In this document: one piece after another, positions 7,391-16,362 of the stretch | Numbering within the stretch: position 1 is the first letter of the stretch | Layout: every line of letters starts with the position of its first letter | Origin: Pseudisothecium myosuroides | Lineage: Eukaryota > Streptophyta > Bryopsida > Hypnales > Lembophyllaceae | Length of the DNA: 64,000 nucleotides | Reading direction: 5' to 3' | Assembly: GCA_951799445.1 (NCBI GenBank) | Contig: CATOGU010000154.1 | Span: forward strand, 1-64,000 | Program-made: the position numbers and the translations under genes | Notes under the pieces: generated by a model | The model's database searches: none | Told to the model about the DNA's origin: nothing | The model's input: only the letters and a program-made list of their open reading frames with translations

Positions 7391-9742
7391 TCACGCCTGC
7401 ACCCGCACTATCTCTGCCTTGGTGGGCATGTCCCCGGTCCGAGCCACGGGGTTCATCGCCCTGTCCGAACCGGCTCCCACGACCTCACACGCGCGCTGCT
7501 TGGCCTCGGGCTCGGTCTCCGCTACCACCCAAACGTATCGCTCTCCGGCGTTCGAGTCGAGGTGGGGAGGGGACATCGGCCCCTCCGGTGTGGTATGAGA
7601 CTCCCCACGCCGACGGCCGAACTCCACCCTGACGAGCCACTCTATGGGTCCACCCGGGGTGCGATCAGGTTCGTCTGTGACCCGAACGGCGACCAGCGAC
7701 ACGATCGACCCGACCTTGGGCTTGGCGAACATGCTCCAGTCGGTGCCGGTCTTCACCTCGGGCCGCAACGACTTGCCGAGGTTCTTGATGTGCTCGATCG
7801 ACATCCACGCGCACACGTCGGGGTGCTTGGGGTGGTCGGGGTTCGGGATGTGGGCGTCGGCCTTGTCGGGGTTGATCGACTTCCAGGCCCCGTCCTCCTT
7901 CGGCACCGAGTACAGGTGGCCGCGGTAGATGCCGTTCGAGTCCCACGAGCCGACGTAGGTGCACTTCGGGCGCTCCAGGCCGGACTCCTCGGAGAACTCG
8001 CGCCATGCGGCCTCCTCGGGGCTCTCGCCCTCCTCGATGCCTCCTCCGGGGAACTCAAACGTTCCCCTAACCTCAGGCGGATCGGTCAGATCCCACGCCC
8101 TTTGCATCATCAACACTCGCCCAGTGTCTTCTGCTTGAATCGCGATGCCCGCGTGGGTGAGGTCGGGCGTCTTCGCGGCCTTCTTGGATCCGGACGCCGT
8201 CCTCGCGGTGCTGGGGTCTTGGATGATCCACTCCCGCTCGATGTCATCCATCTGCGAAGAGATGTAGTTGCCGACCCTCAAGCCCCTGGCCGCGCCCTTG
8301 GGCAGGGTCCACACCTGACCTCCGCCCCTGCTGGCCCAACCCTGGGCTACTCGCTGGGATTCGCTCCAGGCGCTGTAGGGACCGGGCTGACGATGGTCAC
8401 CTCGGTAGAGGGGCTTGATGTTGATCGTGGCGTTCCTGGAGAACTCCTGGACCAGAGCCGACGCGCGGGCTCGGTCGATCTTGGCGGTCCCTGAGCCAGC
8501 CGGACCCGAAGGGTTGTCGATCCAGCGCATGGTGTCGACCGGATCTCCCTTCCAGTCCCAGAGAGCGTCAGCGACCAACTCGGCATGGTCCTGAACCCAG
8601 ACCGGCTCGTCCCCGGATCGATCCCAGTCTCCACCTGCGGTGAGCACGATGCCCTGCTGGCCCTTGGCGATCTCGGTGGGGCTCGCGGCCTCTCGGTGTT
8701 TCAGCAGATAGAGACGCCTCAAGAGGCCATCAGGGTGCTGTTCGAGAAAGGCGTAGGCGATCTGCTGCGGGTCCAGCCAGCCCTGCCCGTAGGCGCTGTA
8801 GGCGGCCCTGCGGCCCTCGTGCACCCAGTCGAACATCTTGACACCGGCGTTGGTGCGCTCGGGCTCGGGCAGGTCCAGAACGTACTCGACCTCGCGGGCC
8901 AGTTCCTCACAGCGTCGCCACACCTCGTCGGGGATGTACTTCGGTCCCCAGTCACGGGGGAGCACGGGCGGCTTGACCACCCAGGCGTCGGCCGAGACGT
9001 CGTAGGCCGCGTAGGGGTGCAGCGACCTGATGTCCCAACTGTCCATGTTGGCGAAGTAGGTCACGTCCATGCCCCTGGTGCCCGGCTGGAAGACGTGGTC
9101 GGCCATCGTGGGTCGAAGGTCGGTGATCAGCCCGGCGTTAAGGTGGGCGTAGATGTCCTCGTCGCTGACGCCCTGGTTGGCCGGGCGGGCTGCTCGCAGG
9201 GCGTCCAGGTTGATGCCGAGCAGGATGTCCATGTCGGTGTCGCCAGCCCACCAGTACGACGCGCCCGAGCCCGCGAGGTAGACCTTGGTCCAGGCCCGCC
9301 AGTCGCCGTACTTCGGGGTCCAGTAGGCGTCGAGCGAGTTCATCACGTACGAGCGCACGTCGGGGGTCATGTGGTCGCCCTCGAAGATCCGCGGGTCGAG
9401 GAAGGTCTTGCCGGGATCCAACAGGCCCTTGGTCGGTCGCCAGCCCACCCACTGCTCCACGGCTGCGGTGTGCGCTCGGTTGAGGGCCTTCAGCGCAGCC
9501 ATCTGCCCCTCGGCGCTGTCATCGTAGAGACGCACGCGAACGGTACTCAGACCCTCATCCTCGGCGGCCTGAAGACGATGATGCCCGTCCGACATGAACG
9601 GCCCCGACGCGCTCTGCTCGACCGAGATCGGACCAAGCCCCTTGCCCGCACGGATCTGATCTCTGTAGTGCTGCACCTGCTCGGGATTGAGCACGTTCTT
9701 GCCGTCGTTCATGCGCAGCGACTTGACGTACTCGATGTCCAT
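7391..9742 (-). CDS. polyvalent protein: ParB-like, nucleotidyltransferase-like, ART-like and Nudix domains
   Basis: About 783 residues from the ATG at 9742; a GTG at 9913 is a possible earlier start. Domains in order: ParB/Srx-like (LNPEQVQHYRDQI, then SDGHHRLQAAEDEGL near 50); Pol-beta-type nucleotidyltransferase (GSGASYWWAGDTDMDILLGI near 157-175); ADP-ribosyltransferase-like R-S-E pattern (PLYRGD near 444, AWSES, and IEREWII near 503); Nudix hydrolase with a complete box GGIEEGESPEEAAWREFSEE near 564-586. Such fusions are typical of polyvalent proteins thought to be injected with phage DNA. The last 85 residues may be a separate gene beginning near 7576 (ATG after GAGGGG). Functions are inferred, not shown. 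Confidence 0.8.
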   Translation of the reverse strand: MDIEYVKSLRMNDGKNVLNPEQVQHYRDQIRAGKGLGPISVEQSASGPFMSDGHHRLQAAEDEGLSTVRVRLYDDSAEGQMAALKALNRAHTAAVEQWVGWRPTKGLLDPGKTFLDPRIFEGDHMTPDVRSYVMNSLDAYWTPKYGDWRAWTKVYLAGSGASYWWAGDTDMDILLGINLDALRAARPANQGVSDEDIYAHLNAGLITDLRPTMADHVFQPGTRGMDVTYFANMDSWDIRSLHPYAAYDVSADAWVVKPPVLPRDWGPKYIPDEVWRRCEELAREVEYVLDLPEPERTNAGVKMFDWVHEGRRAAYSAYGQGWLDPQQIAYAFLEQHPDGLLRRLYLLKHREAASPTEIAKGQQGIVLTAGGDWDRSGDEPVWVQDHAELVADALWDWKGDPVDTMRWIDNPSGPAGSGTAKIDRARASALVQEFSRNATINIKPLYRGDHRQPGPYSAWSESQRVAQGWASRGGGQVWTLPKGAARGLRVGNYISSQMDDIEREWIIQDPSTARTASGSKKAAKTPDLTHAGIAIQAEDTGRVLMMQRAWDLTDPPEVRGTFEFPGGGIEEGESPEEAAWREFSEESGLERPKCTYVGSWDSNGIYRGHLYSVPKEDGAWKSINPDKADAHIPNPDHPKHPDVCAWMSIEHIKNLGKSLRPEVKTGTDWSMFAKPKVGSIVSLVAVRVTDEPDRTPGGPIEWLVRVEFGRRRGESHTTPEGPMSPPHLDSNAGERYVWVVAETEPEAKQRACEVVGAGSDRAMNPVARTGDMPTKAEIVRVQA

Positions 9743-9819
9743 GTCGGAGTCGTGCCACGGGTTGGAGTCGGCTGCGATGGCGGTCAGGCCGCCAAGCGGG
9801 CTACTGGCAGCCGAGACGC

Positions 9820-12347
9820 TCAGACGAGACGACCCTGCTTCGCCAGCCCCACCTTGCGCTGGGCGTGTCGGGGGCTGGACAGCGTCGTCAGAGCCTCTTG
9901 CGCCTCGTCCCACGCCCCCTCTGGCAGCACCGCACACCGACCCCGACGCACCACCGTCACCGCCTGCTCCGCCGTCCTGACCATCGTGACGTCCGAGTAG
10001 GGCGGCCTGCGACCCACGAACAGGGTCGGCGTGACCGCCGCGTACCTGCTTGAGGGGGTTGACCGACGGGTCGACCCAGGGCTGCTCGAAGACGTTGGCA
10101 CGGAGGTTCTTGCCCTTCAGGACGGAGGCCACGGCGCGGTGGTGGCCGCTCAGGAGCATCATCGTACCGTCCGGGTAGCGCGCCACGACCGGGTGGACGT
10201 TCCCCGGCGAGTTCTGGTCGGCGAAGGTCGAGCCGGTCTGCTCCCACTCGGAGCCCATGTAGTGCTCCACACCCGCGGAGGTGACCCCGGTCTGCGATGC
10301 CCTGAGGCGCCGGGGGTCCACCTCCTGGAAGTCGGGGTCGGCCACCGCGCGCTCGACTCGATCGCGCTCCCACTTGTACCTCTCGCGGGGGTTGTTCACG
10401 AACACCGGACCACCGGGCAGCATCATGCCGCCACCCTGGCGGCGCCAGGCTTCGAGACCCTTTCCCCACATGGACTCGGCCCTGGTCTCTGCCTCGACGC
10501 TCAGAGAACCCTCCGTGCCGAGTCGGGGCAGCCGGTCCACCACGTAGTAGTGCGGGGCGTCGTTGAACCGGGTTGTGTGACCCCCACACCTCGTCGTGGT
10601 GTGTGCCCTCGTCACCGGAGACCCTGCGCCAGACCTGCTCGCCGTAGACGTCGTGCACGGTCTGCTTGGCCTCCTCCAACGTGCCCCTACGGGCGTGAGG
10701 CTGCCCGTAGAGGTAGACCGAGTAGGAGTTGCGCTTGGACCTGCCCTGGTCGGGCGCGATGACGGCCTCAGCGCCGGGGTGCTCGCCGCGGTCGCGCCAG
10801 GAGGGCATCGAGGTCTTGGCCGCCGCGTGGTCCCACAGGTGCGGGTTGGTGGTGCGCAGGTGGTCGTACTCCTTCTTGGTGACCAGGTTGCCGTTGGGGA
10901 GGTGCTCGAAGGAGTCTGTCGACTTCCAGTCGGCCGACTCCCATCCCGGCTCCTGCTCACGGAACCTCCTGTGGTGCTTGAGCCACTCCTGGTGTCGCTT
11001 CGCGTGGTCGCGATCGAGGTAGTCAGAGCCGTCAGCGGCGATCTGCTCGTCCTCGGACTGGTAGGTGCCGTCCGGGTGCCTGTGGAACGCCGTGGTGTTG
11101 ATGCCCGTCGCGGGCAGCGTCTTCCAGCCGTGCCCCGCGTCGTAGCGGATCTCGACCAGGTCCACCCGCTCTCCGTCCTCCAGGTAGGAGTTGCCCATCA
11201 AGCCGTTGGACGGGTTGTGCACCTCGGGGTCCCACGGCTGGCCGCCGCGCGTCGGACGCCTGGCCACCAGCACGATCGAGACGTCGCCACCCTCCAGGTC
11301 GTCGTAGGTCTCGGCCAGGAGCCCGTCCGAGTAGGCGTAGTCCTGGAAGTCCTCCAGGTCGCCGAACGTGCCGACCACACCCCACCAGACGCCGACGGTG
11401 GGGGTCTCCACCAGGCGCAGGATGTCTCGGGCCGACACGGTGCCCGCGAGGAGTGCGGGGACCATCTGGGTGTTGGCGTCGATGCCGACGTAGGTCTTCA
11501 GTCCACGAGCGATCAGAGAGCCGTCGCTGACCAGCGAAGCCTCAGCCTTGAGACCGTTCATCGTCACGCGGAGCCAGTGGTCTGCACCGATGGTCGGCCG
11601 AATGCGAACGGCCTCAACCTCCACTGGGGTGCCGGGGGCCAGCACGCGCTCCTGCTCTCCCCCGGGGAGTTCGTAGGTGTTGAGGCCCTTGCCCGCGCTC
11701 TGTCCCTCTGGGGTTGCCTCGTCATAGCGAGCCTCGATCACGAGCGCGAGCACCTTCTCGACTGTGGGGTTGTTCGAGAAGTGCTCGGCCACCTCCAGCG
11801 AGCGCGACCAGTGCACACCCAGTGATGCCGCCTCGCCCCCGAACCAGGAGTGGCTAGAGCCGGGCTGGCTGATGCGAGCCACGACTGAGTTGGTCAGATC
11901 CACCCAACGCTCTGCACGACGCATCTCGATCTCGGCTTCGGTCAGGCTCACCGTCATCCCGCGGTACAACAGGTCGGTCGACATGGAGGCCACCCAACGA
12001 CGCTCGACCTCGTTGTAGTTGTGCGCGTTGGCTGCGAAGAGGTGCCACTTCGAGTCTGCGCCGAGGTAGAAGATGGCTCGCCACTTGTTGGTCAGCCTGA
12101 CCCCGAAGACGCCGTTTAGGGGGTGGTGCTTGGCCTCCAGGTTCGCGGTCCCGTCCTCGACCGCACCGAGGGCGGCGTCCAGCCGCGGCCTGATGTCTGT
12201 GGGCATCCGGTCGATGTCGTGCTGGGCCGGACGGTCGATGACGACCCCCCGTGGCTCGTGGAGCATCCTGGGGCTCACGGGGAGGCGCGAGCGAAGCCGG
12301 TCGGGGATCAGGTCACCCGCGGGCCCTGCTACGCGCTCGATCGTCAT
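9820..12347 (-). CDS. polyvalent protein: RelE-like, ART-like and ParB-like domains, about 841 aa, two frameshifts
   Basis: ATG at 12347 behind GGAGGTC. Residues about 30-115 look like a RelE/ParE-fold domain (NGVFGVRLTNKWRAIFYLG...HNYNEVERRW). Residues about 120-260 match the R-S-E layout of ADP-ribosyltransferases (LLYRGMT near 126, HWSRS near 180, GGEQERV near 231). A second, weaker ART-like stretch follows (GVWWGVV...EDGERVDLVEI). A ParB-like domain with LLSGHHRAVASVLKGK lies near 730. Two +1 homopolymer breaks (plus C5 at 10581-10585, plus G5 at 10054-10058) interrupt it; allowing for both gives a whole number of codons ending at TGA 9820. Confidence 0.75.
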
Positions 12348-12415
12348 GACGACCTCCTCTACTTCTTCCGGAGGGAGGGTCACCCGGGGTGACAGGTCTG
12401 AGGTAGGACGAGGCC

Positions 12416-12453
12416 AAAGCCGGTGTTGGTTGTTGATCTCCAACACCGGCTTT
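12416..12453 (-). terminator. perfect 14-bp hairpin terminator
   Basis: AAAGCCGGTGTTGG and its exact complement flank a 10-base loop. The A/T ends could serve both strands. It lies between the polyvalent gene start (12347) and the small gene ending at 12566. The rest of 12348-12565 shows no coding signal. Confidence 0.85.
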
Positions 12454-12565
12454 GGTGTGCTCTCCCCGTAAGCGGACCCTGCCCACCTGGCCCACTGGAA
12501 GTCAGCGCAGACGGGAGGAGGAGGTCCGTCCACGTACTCCCGTAAGCAGGGGCCGCACCTGCAAC

Positions 12566-12823
12566 CTACACCTCGGGCTCCTCGAACTCGAACGTAATCG
12601 ACACGTCCTCCCCAATGTGGGCCTCGAACTGGGTCAGGGCCTCCGACCGAATGACCATCCGCATCTCGCCCGAGGGCGTGGACGAGGCCCACTCCTCGTT
12701 GCCCTTGCCGGTGCTGGGGCGCAGCACGACCTCCCCGATGGGGACGGGAGCCGCGTAGCCGGTCATCCGGCCAGTAGCCCGCTTGGTGACCTCGGCGACG
12801 TAGAACTTAGCCTTCACGCTCAT
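12566..12823 (-). CDS. hypothetical protein, 85 aa
   Basis: ATG at 12823, with a GTG two codons earlier. All-beta look (AKFYVAEVTKR, EVVLRPS, EMRMVIRSEALTQF, DVSITFEFEE), no cysteines. The upstream leader carries GATACTTCTATCTG, also present before the DUF932 gene at 47.5 kb. Isolated between two hairpins or gaps; role unknown. Confidence 0.75.
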   Translation of the reverse strand: MSVKAKFYVAEVTKRATGRMTGYAAPVPIGEVVLRPSTGKGNEEWASSTPSGEMRMVIRSEALTQFEAHIGEDVSITFEFEEPEV

Positions 12824-12921
12824 CTGCACAGTCTCTCAGATAGAAGTATCTAAAGGAGTGGCTGCGAGCACCCGTTCGTGGATCACCCGACCGATGACCA
12901 ACACTACACGCCGTCGTCGGG

Positions 12922-13296
12922 TCAGGTCCAGGGTGTCCACGGCAGGTGCAGCCCGTCACCCTGGGTCCGGGGCACCACGTGGACGTGCAGGTGCCCCACG
13001 GACTGCGTGGCGTGCTCGCCGACCGAGGTCAGCACGTTGGCCTGGATACCTCGCACGCGCACGTACATCGACGCCTCGGCGAAGACCAGACCTGCGACGT
13101 AGGGGTCGGCCGCCGCGTCAGTCACGTGGAGGTCTGGGATGAACAGCACGTGCCCGGGAGTGACCGGGTTCAGCGGCGGGAACCGGTACACCGAGAAGGG
13201 CACCTCACGGTTGTGGTCCTCCACCCAGGTGAGGCTCTCCAGTTCGTGCAGGGTGCAGAACGGACACCCGTCGTCCCTCACTCTGGGGGCTGCCAT
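12922..13296 (-). CDS. HIT-family (histidine triad) protein, 124 aa
   Basis: HIT proteins hydrolyse nucleotide-phosphoramidates or dinucleotides. CPFC at 11-14 is the usual N-terminal zinc pair, TPGHVLFIP sits near 46-54, and the catalytic triad H102-L-H104-V-H106-VVP is complete. Length matches the family. ATG at 13296 overlaps the upstream gene by 19 bases. May process AMP- or ADP-ribose-linked products alongside the Nudix and ART domains nearby, but that link is inference. Confidence 0.9.
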   Translation of the reverse strand: MAAPRVRDDGCPFCTLHELESLTWVEDHNREVPFSVYRFPPLNPVTPGHVLFIPDLHVTDAAADPYVAGLVFAEASMYVRVRGIQANVLTSVGEHATQSVGHLHVHVVPRTQGDGLHLPWTPWT

Positions 13297-13505
13297 CTCG
13301 GCCTCTCGTGGTCAGTCTCCTCGGCGCTGCCCCTGATCCAACCAGCCAACCTGTCTGCTGTACGGAGCATCTCCTCGACGCTGGCCTCTGGAGGGCTGAT
13401 CGAGATGGCCTCGCGCAGGGCGGCCGACCGACGGAGCGCGTGGGCTACCTGGCTCATCCCCTTGTTGATCGACTCGGAGATGACGCGGGCGTCGATGCTG
13501 GTCAC
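13278..13505 (-). CDS. hypothetical helical protein, 75 aa
   Basis: ATG at 13505 overlaps the TGA of the membrane gene (ATGA). All-helical, Ser/Ala/Arg-rich; the last 20 residues are polar. Encoded upstream of and overlapping the HIT gene. No motif. Confidence 0.65.
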   Translation of the reverse strand: MTSIDARVISESINKGMSQVAHALRRSAALREAISISPPEASVEEMLRTADRLAGWIRGSAEETDHERPRWQPPE

Positions 13506-13987
13506 GGCTGAGCGATGCGAGGCGGAGACTCGCCCTCACAGGCGGGTTCATGATCGGTGCTGCGGGTCAGGCAGTGGGGGTGCTCGTGGCAGGGGTCGGT
13601 GCGGTCGTCCTCGGTCATCAGTCGACGCGCCACGTACCCGTAGACCACGGTGGAGACCAGCACCCGGTCGTCCCAGCCGATCAGGAACAGCGAGGAGAAG
13701 TAGATGGCGGCGACGATCGCGGTCGTGAAGATGGCGACCTGGTAGCCGAGGTCAACCCAGCGCGAACGGTAGGAACACAGGATCGAGACGACGGCGCCCG
13801 CGGTGATCAGCAGGCCGAAGTCGGGGATGGGGATGTAGGTGCTGATGTGAGCCAGGGCGGCATGCCCGGACATCGAGGTCTGTCGCACGAAGCCGTAGAA
13901 CGAGAGGACCAACAGGAACACCGCGGAGTCGAACAGCCCGTAGGCCCGCCCGGATGCCGGGAACAGGGCCCTCGCGCGCGCTCTCAC
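13502..13987 (-). CDS. membrane protein, 161 aa
   Basis: GTG at 13987 overlaps the small-peptide stop (GTGA) with GGGAG five bases before. An upstream GTG at 14035 is less supported. Basic N-terminus, then hydrophobic segments (FDSAVFLLVLSFYGFV, FGLLITAGAVVSILC, VAIFTTAIVAAIYFSSLFLIG, VLVSTVVYGYVA). The C-terminus is Cys/His-rich (CHEHPHC). Topology and function unknown. Confidence 0.7.
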   Translation of the reverse strand: MRARARALFPASGRAYGLFDSAVFLLVLSFYGFVRQTSMSGHAALAHISTYIPIPDFGLLITAGAVVSILCSYRSRWVDLGYQVAIFTTAIVAAIYFSSLFLIGWDDRVLVSTVVYGYVARRLMTEDDRTDPCHEHPHCLTRSTDHEPACEGESPPRIAQP

Positions 13988-14079
13988 CTGGGCTCCCGAC
14001 GGTGGACTGTGATGACGAGCAACAGTGTGCCGCACGCGAGTGGCGAAAGGAAGTCGATCGACTCCTCGGCCTCAACCAT
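13984..14079 (-). CDS. small membrane peptide, 31 aa
   Basis: The ATG overlaps the upstream stop by eight bases and the TGA overlaps the downstream GTG. The coupling on both ends is the main support. One short hydrophobic stretch (LACGTLLLVITV). Could be a coupling peptide only. Confidence 0.45.
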   Translation of the reverse strand: MVEAEESIDFLSPLACGTLLLVITVHRREPR

Positions 14080-14509
14080 CGAAGCCCATGTTCGGGTCGG
14101 ACGGCATGGGCTCGCCGACCAGGCGCAGGGACTCCTCGTGCTCGGCGATCCTGAAGTCATCCAGGGCGGCGGTGGCCGCCTCTGTGACATCCTGGTCCGC
14201 GAGATCTTCGTCCAGCACGCCGTTCATCGCGGATGCCAGGCTCACAGCCACCGCCCTCCAATCCACGAGCCCGTCGTCGTTGAGGCCGGACGGCGGCAGT
14301 TCCTTCTGGATCACCCGCCAGCCGAGGTTCTCGATCCCGTGTCGCACGGGCGGCGGAGGATCGAACGGCTCGTCCGGACCCAACACGGTGCTGAAGAGGA
14401 TCGCGTCGTACGGGAAGCGGATACCACCCAGGGTGGTGCTGTTGCTCTGGTTCAGCGTGACCTGGGCCTCCCTCTGATCCACCACCCAGTACTTCACCCT
14501 CGCGCTCAT
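14072..14509 (-). CDS. hypothetical protein, 145 aa
   Basis: ATG at 14509. N-terminal beta region (KYWVVDQREAQVTLNQSNST), a Pro-rich linker (DEPFDPPPP), then an acidic helical C-terminal half. No cysteine cluster, no TM. Unrecognised. Confidence 0.7.
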   Translation of the reverse strand: MSARVKYWVVDQREAQVTLNQSNSTTLGGIRFPYDAILFSTVLGPDEPFDPPPPVRHGIENLGWRVIQKELPPSGLNDDGLVDWRAVAVSLASAMNGVLDEDLADQDVTEAATAALDDFRIAEHEESLRLVGEPMPSDPNMGFDG

Positions 14510-14532
14510 CTACGAGGTCACGAACTTCCCGC

Positions 14533-14886
14533 TCACGGCTTGCGCCCGCCGAAGTAGGCCCTGGCGTGACCGGCGGCGACGCACTGCTGGTTGAGGCTGA
14601 CGTCCTGGCCGTCGAGGTACAACTCGACCAGCCAGCGGCCGTACTTCTCGGGGTCCTTGTAGACCCTCGCCGTCAGGACCGTGCCGACCGGAGCCTTCCC
14701 TCGCATCCACTCGGTCGCCTCGGAGCCGCCCGGTGCGTTGTGCTCGGGAGCGTCGATCCCGTAGAGGCGGAAGTCCTCGAAGGCGCTCATCCGGAAGCCG
14801 AGGTCCACGGTGGCGTACATCGTGTCTCCGTCGACCCACCTGACCACCGTGGCGCGGTAGGTGTACGCGGGCTTGGGCGCGATCAT
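14533..14886 (-). CDS. SNase-like thermonuclease, 117 aa
   Basis: Staphylococcal-nuclease fold: YRATVVRWVDGDTM (catalytic Asp21), GFRMSAFEDFRLYGIDAPE (Arg, then Asp45/Glu48), VGTVLTARVYKDPEKYGR and VSLNQQCVAAGHARAY. This is the core of calcium-dependent nucleases that cut DNA and RNA. No signal peptide, so it would act in the infected cell, possibly on host nucleic acid. Start at ATG 14886. Confidence 0.88.
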   Translation of the reverse strand: MIAPKPAYTYRATVVRWVDGDTMYATVDLGFRMSAFEDFRLYGIDAPEHNAPGGSEATEWMRGKAPVGTVLTARVYKDPEKYGRWLVELYLDGQDVSLNQQCVAAGHARAYFGGRKP

Positions 14887-14929
14887 CGCGACGCCCCGAT
14901 CTCCGGGGAGATGACCACGTCGACCTCAC

Positions 14930-15424
14930 TCACGACGAGAAGGGGACGTGCAGGTCGAAGGCGTCGTCACCGGCGGCTGCGATGCGGACGTGGCCCTTGG
15001 CGTGGAAGTCACCCTTGTTGTCGACGTGGGCGTCGATGCCGGTGAAGTCCCTCTCGCAGGCGTTGGACCGCTTGGCGACGTCGTAGTCGTTCGTGCTGGT
15101 CACCACGCCGTGGTCGTCACCGATGCTGGTGGTGTCGACGTGGATGCAGGGGTCCTGCACGCCGGTGCCGTCCAGGCTGCCGGAGATGAACAGGGTCGCC
15201 TGCGAGGCCACCTGGCCGGTGCCGTCGGTCTGCTTGCGGTAGGTGACGTTGGCGCAGACCTTGACCGACGACTCCAGCGCCCCGGGTGAGCCGGGGAACG
15301 TGACGCACTTGACCGAGGTGTGCGACGGGTTGGCTGCGTCGGCGTGCGGGGTCAGCACGACGCCGAGGGCGGCGACCAGGACGGCGACCACGCCGATGAC
15401 GGGCAGTGCGGGGATCTTCTTCAC
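14930..15424 (-). CDS. secreted protein with signal peptide, 164 aa
   Basis: GTG at 15424 behind AAGGAGAA. N-terminus KKIPALPVIGVVAVLVAAL followed by an A-x-A site near residue 30 predicts Sec export. The mature part is polar, with four cysteines likely forming disulfides and beta segments. Next to a lipoprotein gene, so both may modify the cell envelope of infected cells. Function unknown. Confidence 0.8.
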   Translation of the reverse strand: MKKIPALPVIGVVAVLVAALGVVLTPHADAANPSHTSVKCVTFPGSPGALESSVKVCANVTYRKQTDGTGQVASQATLFISGSLDGTGVQDPCIHVDTTSIGDDHGVVTSTNDYDVAKRSNACERDFTGIDAHVDNKGDFHAKGHVRIAAAGDDAFDLHVPFSS

Positions 15425-15497
15425 GGGGTTCTCCTTGGATCGTTGACTGGGTGGCGAGCCTACGGTTCCGGAGTCCGGCTCGGGGCGCGTGCAGAGC

Positions 15498-15529
15498 GAG
15501 CGGCTCCGGAGTGCAACCCGGAGCCGCTC
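15498..15529 (-). terminator. 12-bp GC-rich hairpin
   Basis: GAGCGGCTCCGG and its complement with an 8-base loop, between the lipoprotein gene and the secreted-protein gene. Likely terminates the lipoprotein transcript. Confidence 0.75.
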
Positions 15530-15586
15530 TGCGCTCAGGTGAGCGGCTCTCTTGCAGACAGCAAACTAACATCACGCCGCTTCGGA

Positions 15587-15979
15587 TCAGCCGCCGTTGA
15601 AGGTGGGGATGACGGTGGAGGGCTTGAAGGTGATCTTGTACTGAGCGTCGGACTCCGACGCCGGACTGGTCTGAAGTTCAAACCACGTCACGTTGTCGGA
15701 GAGGCCGAGGATGTTCTTGATGTACTTGCCGTCGCCCACCTTGCAGGTGACTGAGAGTTCCCGACTGGTGCCGTCGACCGAGCACAGTCCGTCGACCTCG
15801 GCCACGTAGGCACCGGTGATGCCGTTGTAGAACACGATCTGCCGGTCGATCTTGAAGTTGTCCGCGTCGTTGGACAGGTTCTTCGACACGGTGCTGGCGT
15901 CCGAGCAGGCCGCGAGCAACAGCCCGATGGCTGCCAGCATCACACCGACGACGAGGTTCTTGAACTTGATCGTGCGCAT
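15587..15979 (-). CDS. lipoprotein of a common actinophage family, 130 aa
   Basis: ATG at 15979 behind AGGAGA. Signal VVGVMLAAIGLLLAAC with lipobox LAAC, Cys25 as the lipidated residue. The mature part (DADNFKIDRQIVFYNGITG, KNILGLSDNVTW, FKPS) matches my memory of a lipoprotein family found in many mycobacterial and related phages. The role is unproven; exclusion of superinfecting phage has been a natural guess for such surface proteins. Confidence 0.82.
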   Translation of the reverse strand: MRTIKFKNLVVGVMLAAIGLLLAACSDASTVSKNLSNDADNFKIDRQIVFYNGITGAYVAEVDGLCSVDGTSRELSVTCKVGDGKYIKNILGLSDNVTWFELQTSPASESDAQYKITFKPSTVIPTFNGG

Positions 15980-15987
15980 CTGATCTC

Positions 15988-16251
15988 CTAGGGGTTGTTG
16001 GAAACTTGCAGTCTCACCCACGCGTGAAACGCGTCCTTGACGGATGGCGGGGCGGGGGTAGAGGGTCTGACGTCGAAGAGCACGACCTCGCCGACCGCGC
16101 GAGCGTACCGCTGGAGCATCGACACGGTGGGGTCTCCGTCCTCCACCTCACGGACCTCCTCACAGGTCATGCCGGACCGCTTGGCGACCTTGCGGATGCT
16201 GATGCGCTGCTCGTAGCGACGGCGCACGAGGTAGTCGACGGGCGGGTTCAC
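15988..16251 (-). CDS. XRE-type helix-turn-helix protein, 87 aa
   Basis: GTG at 16251 behind GGAGACG. YEQRISIRKVAKRSGMTCEEV at about 13-33 is a Cro/CI-type helix-turn-helix, followed by TVSMLQRYARAVG, the usual fourth helix. A short protein without an oligomerisation domain. It is the only clear classical repressor-like DNA-binding protein in the window, so it is a candidate reader of the dispersed palindromes, though nothing here proves that. Confidence 0.8.
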   Translation of the reverse strand: MNPPVDYLVRRRYEQRISIRKVAKRSGMTCEEVREVEDGDPTVSMLQRYARAVGEVVLFDVRPSTPAPPSVKDAFHAWVRLQVSNNP

Positions 16252-16266
16252 AATCGTCTCCAGACA

Positions 16267-16362
16267 TCAGCACCCTATGGCTCGGCACAAGAATGACCCG
16301 GCGTCAGGATGCCTACTTGTCAGGTGGACGTCGTGTGGTGGGGTCTGCTCGGTCTCAGCCAT
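16267..16362 (-). CDS. short ORF, 31 aa, truncated array member
   Basis: Starts with the same MAETEQ junction box that begins full-length genes of the array, overlapping the upstream stop by eight bases. The rest is short and polar. Either a tiny real gene or a remnant left by recombination at the junction. Confidence 0.35.
   Translation of the reverse strand: MAETEQTPPHDVHLTSRHPDAGSFLCRAIGC

Noticed and set aside
7391..10960. A single 1189-aa protein read from 10960
   Set aside because: The part upstream of 9820 is the out-of-frame shadow of the neighbouring gene; its residues are Arg/Ser/Thr/Pro-rich, and the other frame shows real domains.
14887..14929. 16-codon ORF between SNase and the secreted-protein gene
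   Set aside because: Coupled by overlaps but too short and without composition support.
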